A stretch of DNA of 60,741 nucleotides from Vicingaceae bacterium (lineage in GTDB: Bacteria > Bacteroidota > Bacteroidia > Flavobacteriales_E > Vicingaceae). The DNA is taken from contig JAGYIE010000006.1 of the NCBI GenBank assembly GCA_018402765.1, forward strand, positions 1 through 60,741. Direction: 5' to 3'. The notes below the pieces were generated by a model. The model had not been told where the DNA came from. It worked only from the letters and a program-made list of their open reading frames with translations, and did not search any database. This document shows, one piece after another, positions 28,728 through 39,332 of this stretch; position 1 is the first letter of the stretch; every line of letters begins with the position of its first letter. A program made the position numbers and the translations under genes.

Positions 28728-28750
28728 AAGTGGTTGTTATCCACTTTTTT
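28728..28750 (+). terminator. Small hairpin between rpoB and rpoC
   Basis: AAGTGG (28728-28733) and CCACTT (28741-28746) with a 7-base loop, ending in six Ts. Terminator-shaped but with only a 6-bp stem, inside an operon, so probably partial. Confidence 0.5.
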
Positions 28751-28797
28751 ATTTGTAGGCTTATTTTATGTATTAACAACTATTCAACTTAAAGAAT

Positions 28798-31700
28798 ATG
28801 GCTTTTAAGAGAGAACAAAAAACACAAGGTAATTTTAATAAAATTACTATCAGTTTAGCTTCACCCGAGATGATTTTGGAATCATCAAGTGGTGAGGTAC
28901 TCAAGCCTGAAACGATTAATTATCGTACTTATAAACCGGAAAGAGATGGTCTTTTTTGTGAAAGAATCTTTGGACCGGTTAAGGATTGGGAATGCCACTG
29001 TGGAAAATATAAAAGAATACGTTACAAAGGTATTGTTTGTGACAGATGTGGTGTAGAAGTTACTGAAAAGAAAGTACGAAGAGAGCGTATGGGGCACATT
29101 TCATTGGTGGTTCCTGTAGCGCACATTTGGTATTTCAAATCGTTACCAAACAAAATTGGTTACCTACTAGGGTTACCAACAAAAAAATTAGATACTATCA
29201 TCTATTATGAAAGATATGTAGTAGTTCAAGCAGGTAATGTTAAGAATGCTCTAGGAGAGGAATTGCAATATCTGGACTTTTTGACGGAAGAAGAGTATTT
29301 AGATATTTTAGATAACTTACCAAAGGAGAATCAATATTTAGATGAAAACGATCCAAATAAGTTTATTGCTAAAATGGGAGCCGATGCTCTTTATGAATTA
29401 TTAAAGCGATTAGATCTTGATGGATTATCTTATGATTTGCGCCATAAAGCAAATCATGAAACTTCTCAGCAACGCAAGAATGAAGCATTGAAAAGACTTC
29501 AAGTTGTAGAGTCGTTCAGAAATGTTGCTGAGGGAATTGAGAATCGTCCCGAATGGATGATTGTTAAAGTTGTACCTGTTATACCGCCTGAATTACGTCC
29601 GTTAGTTCCGTTAGATGGTGGTCGATTTGCAACGTCAGATTTAAATGATTTGTACCGAAGAGTAATTATTAGAAATAACCGTTTAAAACGTTTATTAGAA
29701 ATAAAAGCTCCTGAAGTTATTTTGAGAAATGAAAAGAGAATGCTTCAAGAGGCAGTTGATTCATTATTAGATAACTCAAGAAAGTCAAGTGCAGTTAAGA
29801 CTGACTCTAATAGAGCTTTAAAATCGTTATCTGATAGTTTGAAAGGTAAGTCAGGGCGTTTTCGTCAAAATTTACTTGGAAAACGTGTGGATTATTCTGG
29901 TCGTTCAGTTATTGTAGTTGGACCAAGTTTACAGCTTCACGAATGTGGTTTGCCTAAGGACATGGCGGCTGAGTTATATAAGCCTTTTGTTATTCGCAAA
30001 CTAATAGAAAGAGGTATCGTTAAGACAGTAAAGTCTGCTAAGAAAATAGTTGACAGAAAAGATCCTGTTGTTTGGGATATTCTTGAAAACGTATTGAGAG
30101 GTCATCCGGTATTACTTAACCGTGCTCCTACATTGCACAGGTTAGGAATCCAGGCTTTTCAACCAAAATTGATTGAAGGAAAAGCTATTCAATTGCACCC
30201 ATTGGTTTGTTCTGCATTTAACGCTGATTTCGATGGTGATCAAATGGCTGTTCACTTACCTTTAGGTAATGCAGCAATATTGGAGGCGCAGATGTTAATG
30301 CTTTCTTCACATAATATTTTGAATCCTGCGAATGGTTCGCCAATTACTGTTCCTTCTCAGGATATGGTGCTTGGATTGTATTACTTGACCAAAGAGCGAT
30401 ATTCTGAAGGTGACTTAATTATTAAAGGCGAAGGAAAAACGTTTTATTCTCCTGAAGAGGTAATTATAGCCAATAACGAAGGTCGTTTAGATATTCATGC
30501 AAAGATCAAAGTTAGAATTAAGGATAAGGGTGAAATTAAAATTATAGATACTACTTGCGGTAGAGTAATTTTTAACCAAGTAGTTCCTGAAAGTGCTGGA
30601 TATATTAATGAGTTGTTAACTAAGAAGTCGCTAAGAGACATTATTGGTAATATTCTTAAAGAAGTTGGAACATCAGCAACAGCCAAGTTCTTAGATGATA
30701 TCAAAACCATTGGTTATGATATGTCATTCAGAGGAGGTTTATCATTTAATTTAGGAGATGTAATCATCCCTAAAGAGAAAGATGAATTAATGGAAAAAGC
30801 AGCAGGTCAAGTTCAAGAGGTTTGGGATAACTATAACATGGGTTTCATTACAAATAATGAGCGGTATAACCAAATTATTGATATTTGGACACATACAAAT
30901 ACTAGATTAACAAATACAGTTATGGACCGATTGAAAACCGATAACCAAGGTTTCAACTCAGTTTATATGATGTTTGATTCAGGTGCAAGAGGTTCTAAAG
31001 AGCAGATTCGTCAGCTTTCCGGAATGAGAGGATTGATGGCTAAACCCCAGAAATCAGGATCTTCTGGTCAGGAAATTATTGAAAATCCAATTCTTTCTAA
31101 TTTTAAAGAAGGTTTGTCTATTCTTGAGTACTTTATTTCTACTCACGGTGCTCGTAAGGGTCTTGCAGACACGGCTTTGAAAACGGCTGATGCTGGTTAC
31201 TTAACTCGTCGTTTGGTTGATGTTTCTCAAGATGTGGTAATTACTGACGAGGACTGCGGTACACTTAGAGGGGTTCAAATTTCAGCATTGGTTAAAAGTG
31301 ATGAAATTGTAGAATCTTTATATGATAGGATTCTAGGTAGAACGACTGTTCATGATATCTTCCATCCAAATACTGGAGATTTAATTATCGAGTCCGGCGA
31401 AGAAGTTACCGAAGAAATTGCAAAAATTATTGATGAGTCTCCGATTGAAGAGTTGGAAATGCGCTCTGTATTAACTTGTGAACTGAAAAGAGGTGTATGT
31501 TCTAAGTGCTACGGAAGAAGCTTGTCTTCAGGTAGAATGGCACAAAGAGGAGAGTCTGTAGGTGTAATTGCAGCACAATCTATTGGAGAGCCTGGAACTC
31601 AACTTACATTAAGAACTTTCCACGTAGGAGGTACGGCATCAAAAATTGCTGATGAATCTCGTATTGAAGCGAAGCATGACGGTATCATTGAAATAGATGA

Positions 31701-33084
31701 ATTAAAAACTGTCGAAGGCGAGAACAAGGACGGTAAAAAAGTTCAAATTGTAATTGGTCGTTCAGCTGAAATGAGATTAGTTGATGCCAAAACAGGAATA
31801 GTGTTAGCAACTTCAATTATCCCATACGGATCATTACTTTATGAGATTGAAGGAGCTACTGTGAAAAAAGGAGACTTGATTTGCGAGTGGGATCCATATA
31901 ACGCAGTAATTGTTGCTGAGTTTAAAGGTAAAATTGTTTTTGAAAATCTTATTGCAGGAGTTACATATAAAGAAGAGTCTGATGAGCAGACTGGATTTAG
32001 AGAGAAAGTAGTTACTGAAAATAAGGACAAGAAAAACGTTCCTGAAATTAAGATTGTCAACAAGAAAGGAGATGTACTTAAAACATACAACTTACCGGTA
32101 GGTGCACACATTTCTATTGATGAAGGTGATGAGATCGAAACAGGTAAGATCTTGGTGAAAATTCCAAGAGTGTCAGGTAAGTCAGGTGATATTACAGGGG
32201 GTCTTCCTAGAGTAACGGAGTTATTCGAGGCAAGAAACCCATCGAACCCTGCTGTTGTAACTGAAATTGATGGTATTGTTTCATTCGGTAAAATTAAGAG
32301 AGGTAACAGAGAAGTTATTGTAGAGTCAAGAACTGGAGAGGTTAAAAAGTATTTGATCAATCTATCTAAGCATATCTTGGTACAAGAAAATGACTTTGTA
32401 AGAGCCGGTAGTTCTTTATCAGACGGTGCAATAACTCCTGCTGATATTTTGGCGATTAAAGGTCCTACACAAGTACAAGAGTATATTGTGAATGAGGTAC
32501 AGGAAGTTTATAGGCTGCAAGGTGTAAAAATTAATGATAAGCACTTTGAAGTTATCGTAAGACAAATGATGCGTAAAGTTGTTATTCAAGATCCAGGTGA
32601 TACTCGTTTCTTAGAAAAGCAAATAGCAAACAAGACGGAATTTATGGAAGAGAACGATTGGATCTTCGGTAAGAAATATGTTGAGGATGCAGGAGATTCA
32701 GATGTATTACGTCAGGGGCAAATTGTAACTCCTCGTAAGTTAAGAGAAGAAAATTCTCGACTTAAGAGAGCGGATAAGAAGTTAGTTGTTGCTAGAGATA
32801 CAATGGCTGCAACTTCTAGTTCAATCTTACAAGGTATTACACGAGCATCCCTACAAACAGAAAGCTTTATTTCTGCTGCATCGTTCCAAGAGACGACTAA
32901 AGTGTTAAACGAAGCTGCAGTTAGCAGTAAAGTAGATCACTTAATGGGATTAAAAGAAAACGTTATCGTTGGACACTTAATTCCTGCTGGAACAGGTCTT
33001 AAAGCTTATCAAGATGTTGTGGTAGGGTCTAAAGCAGAATATGAAAAATTAACTTCAGCGAAAGAAGTAACTGAAGAAGCATAA
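28798..33084 (+). CDS. rpoC: DNA-directed RNA polymerase subunit beta'
   Basis: 1428-residue catalytic partner of rpoB. The N-terminal zinc finger has C66, C68, C81 and C84; the catalytic Mg-binding loop [12 protein letters not shown] starts near residue 475 (Asp 477, 479, 481). The second zinc site ([14 protein letters not shown]) precedes [19 protein letters not shown], the bridge/trigger region. A large sandwich-barrel insertion follows (about 985-1130), usual for this phylum. Seventeen bases upstream of the DUF3467 gene. Confidence 0.98.
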   Translation: MAFKREQKTQGNFNKITISLASPEMILESSSGEVLKPETINYRTYKPERDGLFCERIFGPVKDWECHCGKYKRIRYKGIVCDRCGVEVTEKKVRRERMGHISLVVPVAHIWYFKSLPNKIGYLLGLPTKKLDTIIYYERYVVVQAGNVKNALGEELQYLDFLTEEEYLDILDNLPKENQYLDENDPNKFIAKMGADALYELLKRLDLDGLSYDLRHKANHETSQQRKNEALKRLQVVESFRNVAEGIENRPEWMIVKVVPVIPPELRPLVPLDGGRFATSDLNDLYRRVIIRNNRLKRLLEIKAPEVILRNEKRMLQEAVDSLLDNSRKSSAVKTDSNRALKSLSDSLKGKSGRFRQNLLGKRVDYSGRSVIVVGPSLQLHECGLPKDMAAELYKPFVIRKLIERGIVKTVKSAKKIVDRKDPVVWDILENVLRGHPVLLNRAPTLHRLGIQAFQPKLIEGKAIQLHPLVCSAFNADFDGDQMAVHLPLGNAAILEAQMLMLSSHNILNPANGSPITVPSQDMVLGLYYLTKERYSEGDLIIKGEGKTFYSPEEVIIANNEGRLDIHAKIKVRIKDKGEIKIIDTTCGRVIFNQVVPESAGYINELLTKKSLRDIIGNILKEVGTSATAKFLDDIKTIGYDMSFRGGLSFNLGDVIIPKEKDELMEKAAGQVQEVWDNYNMGFITNNERYNQIIDIWTHTNTRLTNTVMDRLKTDNQGFNSVYMMFDSGARGSKEQIRQLSGMRGLMAKPQKSGSSGQEIIENPILSNFKEGLSILEYFISTHGARKGLADTALKTADAGYLTRRLVDVSQDVVITDEDCGTLRGVQISALVKSDEIVESLYDRILGRTTVHDIFHPNTGDLIIESGEEVTEEIAKIIDESPIEELEMRSVLTCELKRGVCSKCYGRSLSSGRMAQRGESVGVIAAQSIGEPGTQLTLRTFHVGGTASKIADESRIEAKHDGIIEIDELKTVEGENKDGKKVQIVIGRSAEMRLVDAKTGIVLATSIIPYGSLLYEIEGATVKKGDLICEWDPYNAVIVAEFKGKIVFENLIAGVTYKEESDEQTGFREKVVTENKDKKNVPEIKIVNKKGDVLKTYNLPVGAHISIDEGDEIETGKILVKIPRVSGKSGDITGGLPRVTELFEARNPSNPAVVTEIDGIVSFGKIKRGNREVIVESRTGEVKKYLINLSKHILVQENDFVRAGSSLSDGAITPADILAIKGPTQVQEYIVNEVQEVYRLQGVKINDKHFEVIVRQMMRKVVIQDPGDTRFLEKQIANKTEFMEENDWIFGKKYVEDAGDSDVLRQGQIVTPRKLREENSRLKRADKKLVVARDTMAATSSSILQGITRASLQTESFISAASFQETTKVLNEAAVSSKVDHLMGLKENVIVGHLIPAGTGLKAYQDVVVGSKAEYEKLTSAKEVTEEA

Positions 33085-33101
33085 TTAAAAACAAGACAAC
33101 G

Positions 33102-33413
33102 ATGAGTGATGAAGTGAAGAATGATAAACTTAATATTGAGTTAAGTGAAGAAATGGCTGAAGGACAGTATTCTAATTTAGCTATTATTAGTCACTCTAGT
33201 TCGGAGTTCGTATTTGATTTTATTAAGATTATGCCTGGGATGCCCAAGGGTAAGGTGAAAAGCAGGGTGCTAATGACTCCTCAGCATGCAAAAAGGTTGT
33301 TTAGAGCGTTAAATGATAATATTGTAAAATATGAATCGCAACTTGGTAAAATTACCGAGGGAGAACAACCTAACTTTCCAATGAATTTTGGAGGACCTAC
33401 AGGAGAAGCTTAA
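33102..33413 (+). CDS. DUF3467 family protein
   Basis: 103-residue cytoplasmic protein recognised as DUF3467 from the LSEEMAEGQYSNLAIISHS and HAKRLFRALNDNIVKYES blocks. Function unknown. It sits 17 bases after rpoC and before a strong terminator, so it is transcribed with RNA polymerase; this position seems conserved in Bacteroidota and may hint at a transcription or translation role (inference). Confidence 0.88.
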   Translation: MSDEVKNDKLNIELSEEMAEGQYSNLAIISHSSSEFVFDFIKIMPGMPKGKVKSRVLMTPQHAKRLFRALNDNIVKYESQLGKITEGEQPNFPMNFGGPTGEA

Positions 33414-33432
33414 TTTGTTATACCAACAACTT

Positions 33433-33472
33433 AAAATGGGGTTTGTGAATATTCACAAACCCCATTTTTTTT
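33433..33472 (+). terminator. Strong palindromic terminator closing the rpoBC operon
   Basis: An 18-base arm from 33433 is followed at once by its exact complement (33451-33468), then eight Ts on the plus strand. The other strand carries four Ts, so it may also stop transcription from the convergent patatin gene. Confidence 0.93.
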
Positions 33473-33514
33473 ATAATGTATAGTAGCACTATTTTTATGT
33501 GAATTCGGCAGTTA

Positions 33515-35794
33515 TTATTCTAATGCCTTTTTATTAAAAAGTATGTAGCCAAAGTGTATTAAGAATTTATATTGATTAACTGTATTATCGTAATAGTTAA
33601 ATGATGCAGCAATAGGACCTATTCGTGTGGTATAAACAGCCGTCGCAGTTCCTAAGAAATCTCTTATTGAAAGCTCTTCTCCATATCCCGCAGACTTGTT
33701 GTTATTAATAATCTCTTGAAAAGGTTGGAATACATATGCTTCAACACGTAAATCTAATCTTTTGGTAAACGAGTATATAGATTTCAATCCTACAGCACCA
33801 TAAGAATGCGTCCTGTATCGATACTGGAAAAGGGTCGCCATCTCAGGTATTGGCTGAAATGAAGGAGCCAAAAGCACTGTAGCCGTATAATTATTAAAGA
33901 AAGGTTGATTGGTTGAAATGAACTCTAATTGGCCTCCTAGCTTAAATTTACTTTTCTTAAAAAAATAATTTTGATACCTAAATCGAACTTCAAACCACTC
34001 CCTCCTCGATATAACCTTTTCAGATTCTAATGATGTTGAGCCTGGAATATTTTTCTCATCTCCGTAAACCCATCTAGCTTTTAGTTCAAGCTTGCTTCCT
34101 TCTTTCGCAAATTGTTTTTGATCTAAAGTACTTCTCGTATATTCAAGATATGGGCTAAAGCCCCTAAATCTATTAATATCTGCTGTATCTGTTCTAAGAA
34201 AACTATTGTCTTGATAATATTCATTTTCTAGTTCAAAAAAGGTGGAGCCAAGCTCAAATTTACCTTTAAACCTAACAGGAGTTCCAACTTTAAAGTCTAT
34301 AAAGTTTTCGTGGTTGATTAAATACGATGGATTTACATCTTCTAAGATTGTTGTTGAAGAATTAAAGAAATCCCATTTACTTGCAGTGTAGCTTAACTCT
34401 GTGTAAATCGGTAACTTGTTCGGGAATTCTAAACGTCCTCCTAACTTAGCAGAACTATGTAGCTTTCCAAAGTAAGTGTTTCCGCTTACAATAAGGTTGT
34501 TTTTTCGCATTCTAGTGTATCTAAGGCCAACATAGCCTGTATTTATGGGTCTTGTGGAAATAATACCTCCAAATTCAGCCTGAAAGCTTTTCTCTTTTTT
34601 AATTTTCAATTCAAGGTTATAATATCCTGAGGCCGAATCTAACTTTGCAATAGGATAAATTGATTTAATGCCTCTATCTGAAAGTAAACGCATATAAGAC
34701 TGCTCTAATTTGTCGAACTCAAAAAAAGATTTATTCTTTAAAGCACGGCTAAAAATATAGTTGGTTTGTTGCTCTTCTATTCCTGTTATAGAAACATGCC
34801 TAAAGCGTAATAAATTTTGTTTATTGTTAAAGTCCTCTCTCATTTTTTCTAAATAAGCCTTTGTTCTAAAATCTTTTATATTTGCCTTTATTGAGTCAAT
34901 ACTTTTAAGTGCAGATTTATATCCTTCTTGGATTGCATTGTAATTCTGATCAAAATCTAACAGTGTAATTTCATTTACTTCTGGTTCTATTATAATCCCT
35001 TCAGCACATTCAATACTGTAATTTGACTCTTTACTTAACATACTTTTTATTTGAGATACTAAGTTGTCTTCTGAGGGCGATGCATCTTTTCTAGAAACAT
35101 TACTTCCTATAACATAATCCGGCATGAAATCGTGATACATAATATCAGATGGGAAGTTATTGTATAGTCCTCCGTCAAATAAAATTTTATCATTGTATTT
35201 AATGGGAGATAGATAAAAAGGGTATGCCATTGATGCTCGAACTGCTGTAGCTAAGTCGCCGTTGTAAAATGGATACTCCTTTCCATTTGTGATGTCAGCC
35301 GCGATACAACGAAATGGAATCATTAAGCTGTCAAAGTTGTATTTTGCTGCTGCTGATGGAGAAGCAAATAATTTCATTAGCCCAAAATCAATAGGTACTG
35401 ATGAAACAAAGCTAATGGGCAGATTTGTTTCAAATAGCGTATCAAGATTGAAGTCAATATTTACAATTTCTGCCGTTGGGTCTTCTTCTTTATAAAAAAA
35501 CAGGTACTTCTCTAATGGAACACCATTTGACCATTCAATAAACTCATCAGAAATAAAAAGGGCTTCAATTTCGCTTGGTGTTTTACCTGAAGCATATAAT
35601 GCACCGACTAAAGCCCCAATGGAAGTTCCTGTAATGTAGTCTATTGGGATATTGTTTTCTTCTAGAGCTTTTAATACGCCGATGTGCGCTGCACCACTTG
35701 CACCCCCACCACTTAATACAACGCCTACTTTTTGCCCATAGGTTAATAAAGGGAGAAAAAGGAATAATGTTAAAATTCTGTATACCTGAGGCAT
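33515..35794 (-). CDS. Patatin-like phospholipase with outer-membrane barrel (PlpD-like)
   Basis: 759-residue surface lipase candidate. Signal peptide 1-20; patatin domain about 22-300 with oxyanion GGGASG (29-34), nucleophile Ser58 in GTSIG and catalytic Asp207 in DGG; a POTRA-like domain about 330-402; then a BamA/Omp85-type beta barrel of about 350 residues ending in alternating aromatic strands. This three-part order is that of type Vd autotransporters (PlpD of Pseudomonas), where the barrel exports the lipase. Lipid substrate unknown. Convergent with the rpoBC operon. Confidence 0.9.
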   Translation of the reverse strand: MPQVYRILTLFLFLPLLTYGQKVGVVLSGGGASGAAHIGVLKALEENNIPIDYITGTSIGALVGALYASGKTPSEIEALFISDEFIEWSNGVPLEKYLFFYKEEDPTAEIVNIDFNLDTLFETNLPISFVSSVPIDFGLMKLFASPSAAAKYNFDSLMIPFRCIAADITNGKEYPFYNGDLATAVRASMAYPFYLSPIKYNDKILFDGGLYNNFPSDIMYHDFMPDYVIGSNVSRKDASPSEDNLVSQIKSMLSKESNYSIECAEGIIIEPEVNEITLLDFDQNYNAIQEGYKSALKSIDSIKANIKDFRTKAYLEKMREDFNNKQNLLRFRHVSITGIEEQQTNYIFSRALKNKSFFEFDKLEQSYMRLLSDRGIKSIYPIAKLDSASGYYNLELKIKKEKSFQAEFGGIISTRPINTGYVGLRYTRMRKNNLIVSGNTYFGKLHSSAKLGGRLEFPNKLPIYTELSYTASKWDFFNSSTTILEDVNPSYLINHENFIDFKVGTPVRFKGKFELGSTFFELENEYYQDNSFLRTDTADINRFRGFSPYLEYTRSTLDQKQFAKEGSKLELKARWVYGDEKNIPGSTSLESEKVISRREWFEVRFRYQNYFFKKSKFKLGGQLEFISTNQPFFNNYTATVLLAPSFQPIPEMATLFQYRYRTHSYGAVGLKSIYSFTKRLDLRVEAYVFQPFQEIINNNKSAGYGEELSIRDFLGTATAVYTTRIGPIAASFNYYDNTVNQYKFLIHFGYILFNKKALE

Positions 35795-35812
35795 TTGGTT
35801 ATATTATTAGAA

Positions 35813-35820
35813 TAAAGGTA
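35813..35820 (-). promoter_or_regulatory. Putative -7 element of the patatin gene
   Basis: Reads TACCTTTA on the minus strand, seven of eight positions versus TAnnTTTG, 18 bases before the start codon. No clear -33. Confidence 0.3.
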
Positions 35821-35851
35821 TTAAAATTTTACATGTACTTTAAACCGCTTA

Positions 35852-36619
35852 TCACAATAAGGAGTTTAGGTATTCTTTTACTTTATAAATACGACTACCA
35901 TACCAAGAAAAAGCTTCTCCATCGACTAATCTTACCTTAATCGTTGGAAACTGCTCTTGTAAGGTTTTTAAGTGAGTTTCTTTAAATGGGAATGGTTCAG
36001 AAGAAAGTAATAATTCATCAGGGGAAGTGCTGATAATTTCTCCTTTTGTAAGTAGAGGATATCTTTCTTTAGATTTTAGACAATTTTCAAACCCCACCCT
36101 ATTCATAATATGCGAAATGAAAGTATCTCCACCAACACTCATATAGGGCTCATTCCAAATTAGATAAATCGCACTTTTCTTTTTCTCGACGTTATGAGGT
36201 AGGCTGTTATTAATTTTTACTGCTAAATCTCTTGCTTCTCGCTTTCTATTACAAATCATTCCGATATCTTGAATAAGTTTGAGTAAGTCTTCAATATTTT
36301 TTACATCAGAAATATACGTTGGAAAGAATTTAGCAATAGACGCTATTTCTTCTCTTGAGTTTTCTTCCTGGTTGGCAATTACCAATTCAGGATTCAATGA
36401 GAATATTCGATCTGCTTTTACATTTTTTGTTCCACCAACGACTACTTTTTCTTTTCTAAGTAATTCAGGATGTACACAAAACTTAGTAACACCTGTAAGT
36501 TCGGTATTTAGGTTCATATCCCATATTAGCTCACTTAGCGACGGGACTAATGATACAATGCGTTTGGGAGGTTCCTCAAAAGTGAGTAGCCTGCCCATTT
36601 GATCTTTTAATTGCATCAT
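35852..36619 (-). CDS. BtuF-like helical-backbone metal/cobalamin-binding protein, no signal peptide
   Basis: 255-residue protein of the ABC-transporter periplasmic binding fold (Pfam PF01497 type): PPKRIVSLVPSLSELIW at the N-terminus, NPELVIAN, and the central backbone helix followed by the VGGDTFISHIMNRVGFEN block. Normally such proteins are exported, but this one starts MMQLKDQMGRLLTF directly at the fold, with only 9 bases to the preceding gene, so there is no room for a signal peptide; it should be cytoplasmic. No ABC permease or ATPase is adjacent. Co-transcribed with the cystathionine beta-synthase-like gene. Confidence 0.85.
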   Translation of the reverse strand: MMQLKDQMGRLLTFEEPPKRIVSLVPSLSELIWDMNLNTELTGVTKFCVHPELLRKEKVVVGGTKNVKADRIFSLNPELVIANQEENSREEIASIAKFFPTYISDVKNIEDLLKLIQDIGMICNRKREARDLAVKINNSLPHNVEKKKSAIYLIWNEPYMSVGGDTFISHIMNRVGFENCLKSKERYPLLTKGEIISTSPDELLLSSEPFPFKETHLKTLQEQFPTIKVRLVDGEAFSWYGSRIYKVKEYLNSLL

Positions 36620-36628
36620 TCTAACTGC

Positions 36629-37993
36629 TTATTTCAATGAATCAATCACATCATGGATTGTAATGATATGAGATACACCTACTGCGTCCTTAATAAGTAC
36701 GGCTCTATTGTTTTTGTCAATTAATTTAGAAACGTCTTCAATTGTTGAATTAGCCTCAACAAATGGATATGCTTTACCCATCACTGTGCTTACCTTGTCC
36801 TCTCCAATTTTGGGATTATTGATTAAGGCAGCATACAACTCCGTATCGTTTATAGAACCCACAAAGTGTCCTTCTTCGTTTATAACAGGAACTTGTGAAA
36901 TGTTAAATTTAGTTAATACTGCGATAGCTTCAGAAATAGAATGATTTTCATGAACAGTTACCAATGTTTTATCTTTATGATTTTTAATTAAATCTAAAGC
37001 TCGTGCTTTATCTTTATCTAAAAACCCTCGATCTCTCATCCAATCATCATTGAATATTTTACCTACATATCTAGAGCCATGATCATGAAAAATTACGACT
37101 ACTACATCTTTGGGAGTTAACTCATTTTTTAACTGAATAAGACCTGCAACAGCACTTCCTGCTGAATTTCCCATAAAGAGTCCTTCTTCACGTGCTAACC
37201 TTCTAGTCATTAGCATACCATCCTTATCAGTCACTTTCTCAAATTTATCGATAAGGTCAAAGTCAACATTTTTAGGTAAGATATCCTCTCCGATTCCTTC
37301 TGTTAAATAGGAATAGATTTCATTCTCATCAAATAGACCTGTTTCATGGTATTTTTTAAATACGGAACCATAGGTGTCAATTCCCCATATTTTAACATTA
37401 GGGTTTTGCTCTTTCAGGTATTTAGCCGTTCCTGAAATTGTTCCTCCTGTTCCAACACCTACGACTAAATGCGTAATTTTTCCATCGGTTTGTTCCCATA
37501 TCTCAGGACCTGTTTGCTCATAATGAGCAGTTCTATTTGATAAGTTGTCGTATTGATTTGGATAAAACGAATTCGGAATGTCCTCATTTAATTTCTTGGC
37601 TACAGAATAATAAGATCTCGGATCATCAGCAGATACATTTGTAGGCGTTACAATTACTTCTGCACCCATTGCTCTTAAAATATCTATCTTTTCTTGTGAT
37701 TGCTTGTCTGCCATGGTACAAATTAATTTATATCCTTTGGCAATTGCCGCTAGCGCAAGCCCCATACCGGTATTTCCTGAAGTTCCCTCAATAATGGTCC
37801 CACCTGGCTTTAGAAGACCAGCTTTTTCAGCATCTTCTACCATTTTTAGTGCCATTCTATCTTTAGTTGAGTGACCTGGATTAAATGTTTCTACTTTAGC
37901 TAGAACTAAAGCTGAAACGTCTTCTACTGTTTTGTTTAGTTTTACAAGTGGAGTATTTCCAATTGTTTCAATTATATTATTGAAGTACTTCAT
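36629..37993 (-). CDS. Cystathionine beta-synthase-like PLP enzyme with CBS pair
   Basis: 454-residue fold-type II PLP enzyme. I choose the ATG at 37993 (MKYFNNIIETIGNTPLVKLN); an in-frame ATG seven codons upstream is less likely. PLP lysine K44 (GHSTKDR), substrate loop GTSGNTGMGLA, phosphate-binding GVGTGGTISG. The C-terminal third is a tandem CBS domain pair (about 335-454), as in eukaryotic and some bacterial CBS. It may make cystathionine or cysteine from serine or O-acetylserine plus a thiol or sulfide; the exact reaction is uncertain. It leads an operon with the BtuF-like gene. Confidence 0.9.
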   Translation of the reverse strand: MKYFNNIIETIGNTPLVKLNKTVEDVSALVLAKVETFNPGHSTKDRMALKMVEDAEKAGLLKPGGTIIEGTSGNTGMGLALAAIAKGYKLICTMADKQSQEKIDILRAMGAEVIVTPTNVSADDPRSYYSVAKKLNEDIPNSFYPNQYDNLSNRTAHYEQTGPEIWEQTDGKITHLVVGVGTGGTISGTAKYLKEQNPNVKIWGIDTYGSVFKKYHETGLFDENEIYSYLTEGIGEDILPKNVDFDLIDKFEKVTDKDGMLMTRRLAREEGLFMGNSAGSAVAGLIQLKNELTPKDVVVVIFHDHGSRYVGKIFNDDWMRDRGFLDKDKARALDLIKNHKDKTLVTVHENHSISEAIAVLTKFNISQVPVINEEGHFVGSINDTELYAALINNPKIGEDKVSTVMGKAYPFVEANSTIEDVSKLIDKNNRAVLIKDAVGVSHIITIHDVIDSLK

Positions 37994-38017
37994 AACCGTT
38001 TTCTTTTTTATCAATTA

Positions 38018-38025
38018 CAAAAGTA
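38018..38025 (-). promoter_or_regulatory. -7 promoter element of the cystathionine beta-synthase-like gene
   Basis: TACTTTTG on the minus strand, exact TAnnTTTG, 24 bases before the chosen start. This supports the downstream ATG at 37993, since the alternative start at 38014 would leave almost no leader. Confidence 0.55.
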
Positions 38026-38076
38026 TCATTTAATTGCCCCATTAAGAAGTGAAAACGAAGCTTATTTTAGCTAGAT

Positions 38077-39300
38077 TTAGTCAAATTTAACTGCCTTAGC
38101 AGGCGTTATTTTCGAAATTATTAAAGAAGGAATTACGAGTATAGCAACGCTAATTAATAGTGTGCCAATGTTTAGAACTATTACCTCAATCGGATTAATT
38201 TCAATTGGGACCTGATCAATATAGTAAGCATCTTTATCAAGTTTAAAAACTTTAAATTGTTGTTGGATTATACAGAAAGAAATCCCAATTAGATTACCCC
38301 AAAACAAACCAACTGCAATTAAATAAGTTGCACTGTATAAAAAAATTCGTCTAATACTCAAGTTGTTTGCGCCTAATGTTTTTAGTATCCCGATCATATT
38401 GGTTCGCTCTAATACCATTATAAGCAGTGCAGAAATTATGTTTATTCCTGCAACCAATAACATTAAAATTATGATGACCAATACATTAATGTCTTGAAGT
38501 TCGAGCCAGTTGAAAATATCAGCTCTAGCAGTTCTTATACTTGTAGAGATAAAGTTATAGCCAATGTTGTGGTAAATAAATTCATCTACTTCCTCTAACT
38601 GATCGAAATCATTAATTGAAACTTCAAAACCTGTCACCAGGTTATCTGACCAATTATTTAGTTTTTGAATGTGCTTAATATCTCCAACAACATACAGCTC
38701 ATCCATTTCGCTAAACCCTGTATTGTAAATCCCTGCAATTGTAAATTTTCTAATTCTTGGTGGTTCTTGAATAAAATACATTCGAATATTATCACCAATT
38801 TCAAGATATAATTTATTAGCGATGTGTTCTGAAATTAGAATACTATCATTTCGGATACTATCAGTAATACTTATTTTATGGCCTTTGACTAAATTGTGAT
38901 TAAAGAAGCTCCAATCATAATCACTTCCCACACCTTTTAATACTACTCCATAAATGTCATTTTCAGTTTTTATAATTCCGCCTTTTGTAGCAAAAACTTG
39001 AATATTGTTTACTCCTTTGTGGTTCTTAATGATGGGTAGAAACTCTTGATTTCGATCTATTGGCTTAGGATCTAGTTGATTTTGGGTGTTAAAAGAAGTA
39101 ATGGTTGTATGTGCTCCAAAACCCACAATTTTATTTCGTATTTCTGTCTGAAATCCATTCACAACTGCCATTGAAATAATCATTACGGCTACACCTAAAG
39201 CAATGGCTAAAATGGAAATACGTATGATAGGTGCCGAAAAACGATTATCTTCGTTGTTGCCTTTAAGAATTTTTCGGGCTGTAAATAGTTCGAAATTCAA
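38077..39300 (-). CDS. ABC transporter permease, FtsX/LolE family
   Basis: 407-residue inner-membrane protein. One N-terminal helix (about 26-49), a large periplasmic MacB-type domain (about 50-265), then three C-terminal helices (about 270-297, 317-342, 373-397) with the LERTNMIGILKTLGANNLSIRRI coupling segment. This is the LolC/LolE topology: lipoprotein release or other periplasmic work driven by a separate ATPase, which is not encoded here. Divergent from the NamZ-like gene with a 32-base gap. Confidence 0.87.
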   Translation of the reverse strand: MNFELFTARKILKGNNEDNRFSAPIIRISILAIALGVAVMIISMAVVNGFQTEIRNKIVGFGAHTTITSFNTQNQLDPKPIDRNQEFLPIIKNHKGVNNIQVFATKGGIIKTENDIYGVVLKGVGSDYDWSFFNHNLVKGHKISITDSIRNDSILISEHIANKLYLEIGDNIRMYFIQEPPRIRKFTIAGIYNTGFSEMDELYVVGDIKHIQKLNNWSDNLVTGFEVSINDFDQLEEVDEFIYHNIGYNFISTSIRTARADIFNWLELQDINVLVIIILMLLVAGINIISALLIMVLERTNMIGILKTLGANNLSIRRIFLYSATYLIAVGLFWGNLIGISFCIIQQQFKVFKLDKDAYYIDQVPIEINPIEVIVLNIGTLLISVAILVIPSLIISKITPAKAVKFD

Positions 39301-39316
39301 TTGAATGTGTTTGTTA

Positions 39317-39324
39317 CAAATGTA
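39317..39324 (-). promoter_or_regulatory. -7 element in the divergent FtsX/NamZ spacer
   Basis: TACATTTG on the minus strand, exact TAnnTTTG, 16 bases before the permease ATG. On the plus strand TGTGTTTG (39306-39313) matches seven of eight positions, so both genes may fire from this 32-base spacer. Confidence 0.4.
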
Positions 39325-39332
39325 ATAATAAG

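Noticed and set aside
31839-32360. 173-codon antisense frame inside rpoC
   Set aside because: Shadow of a highly conserved gene; no start signal, no domain.
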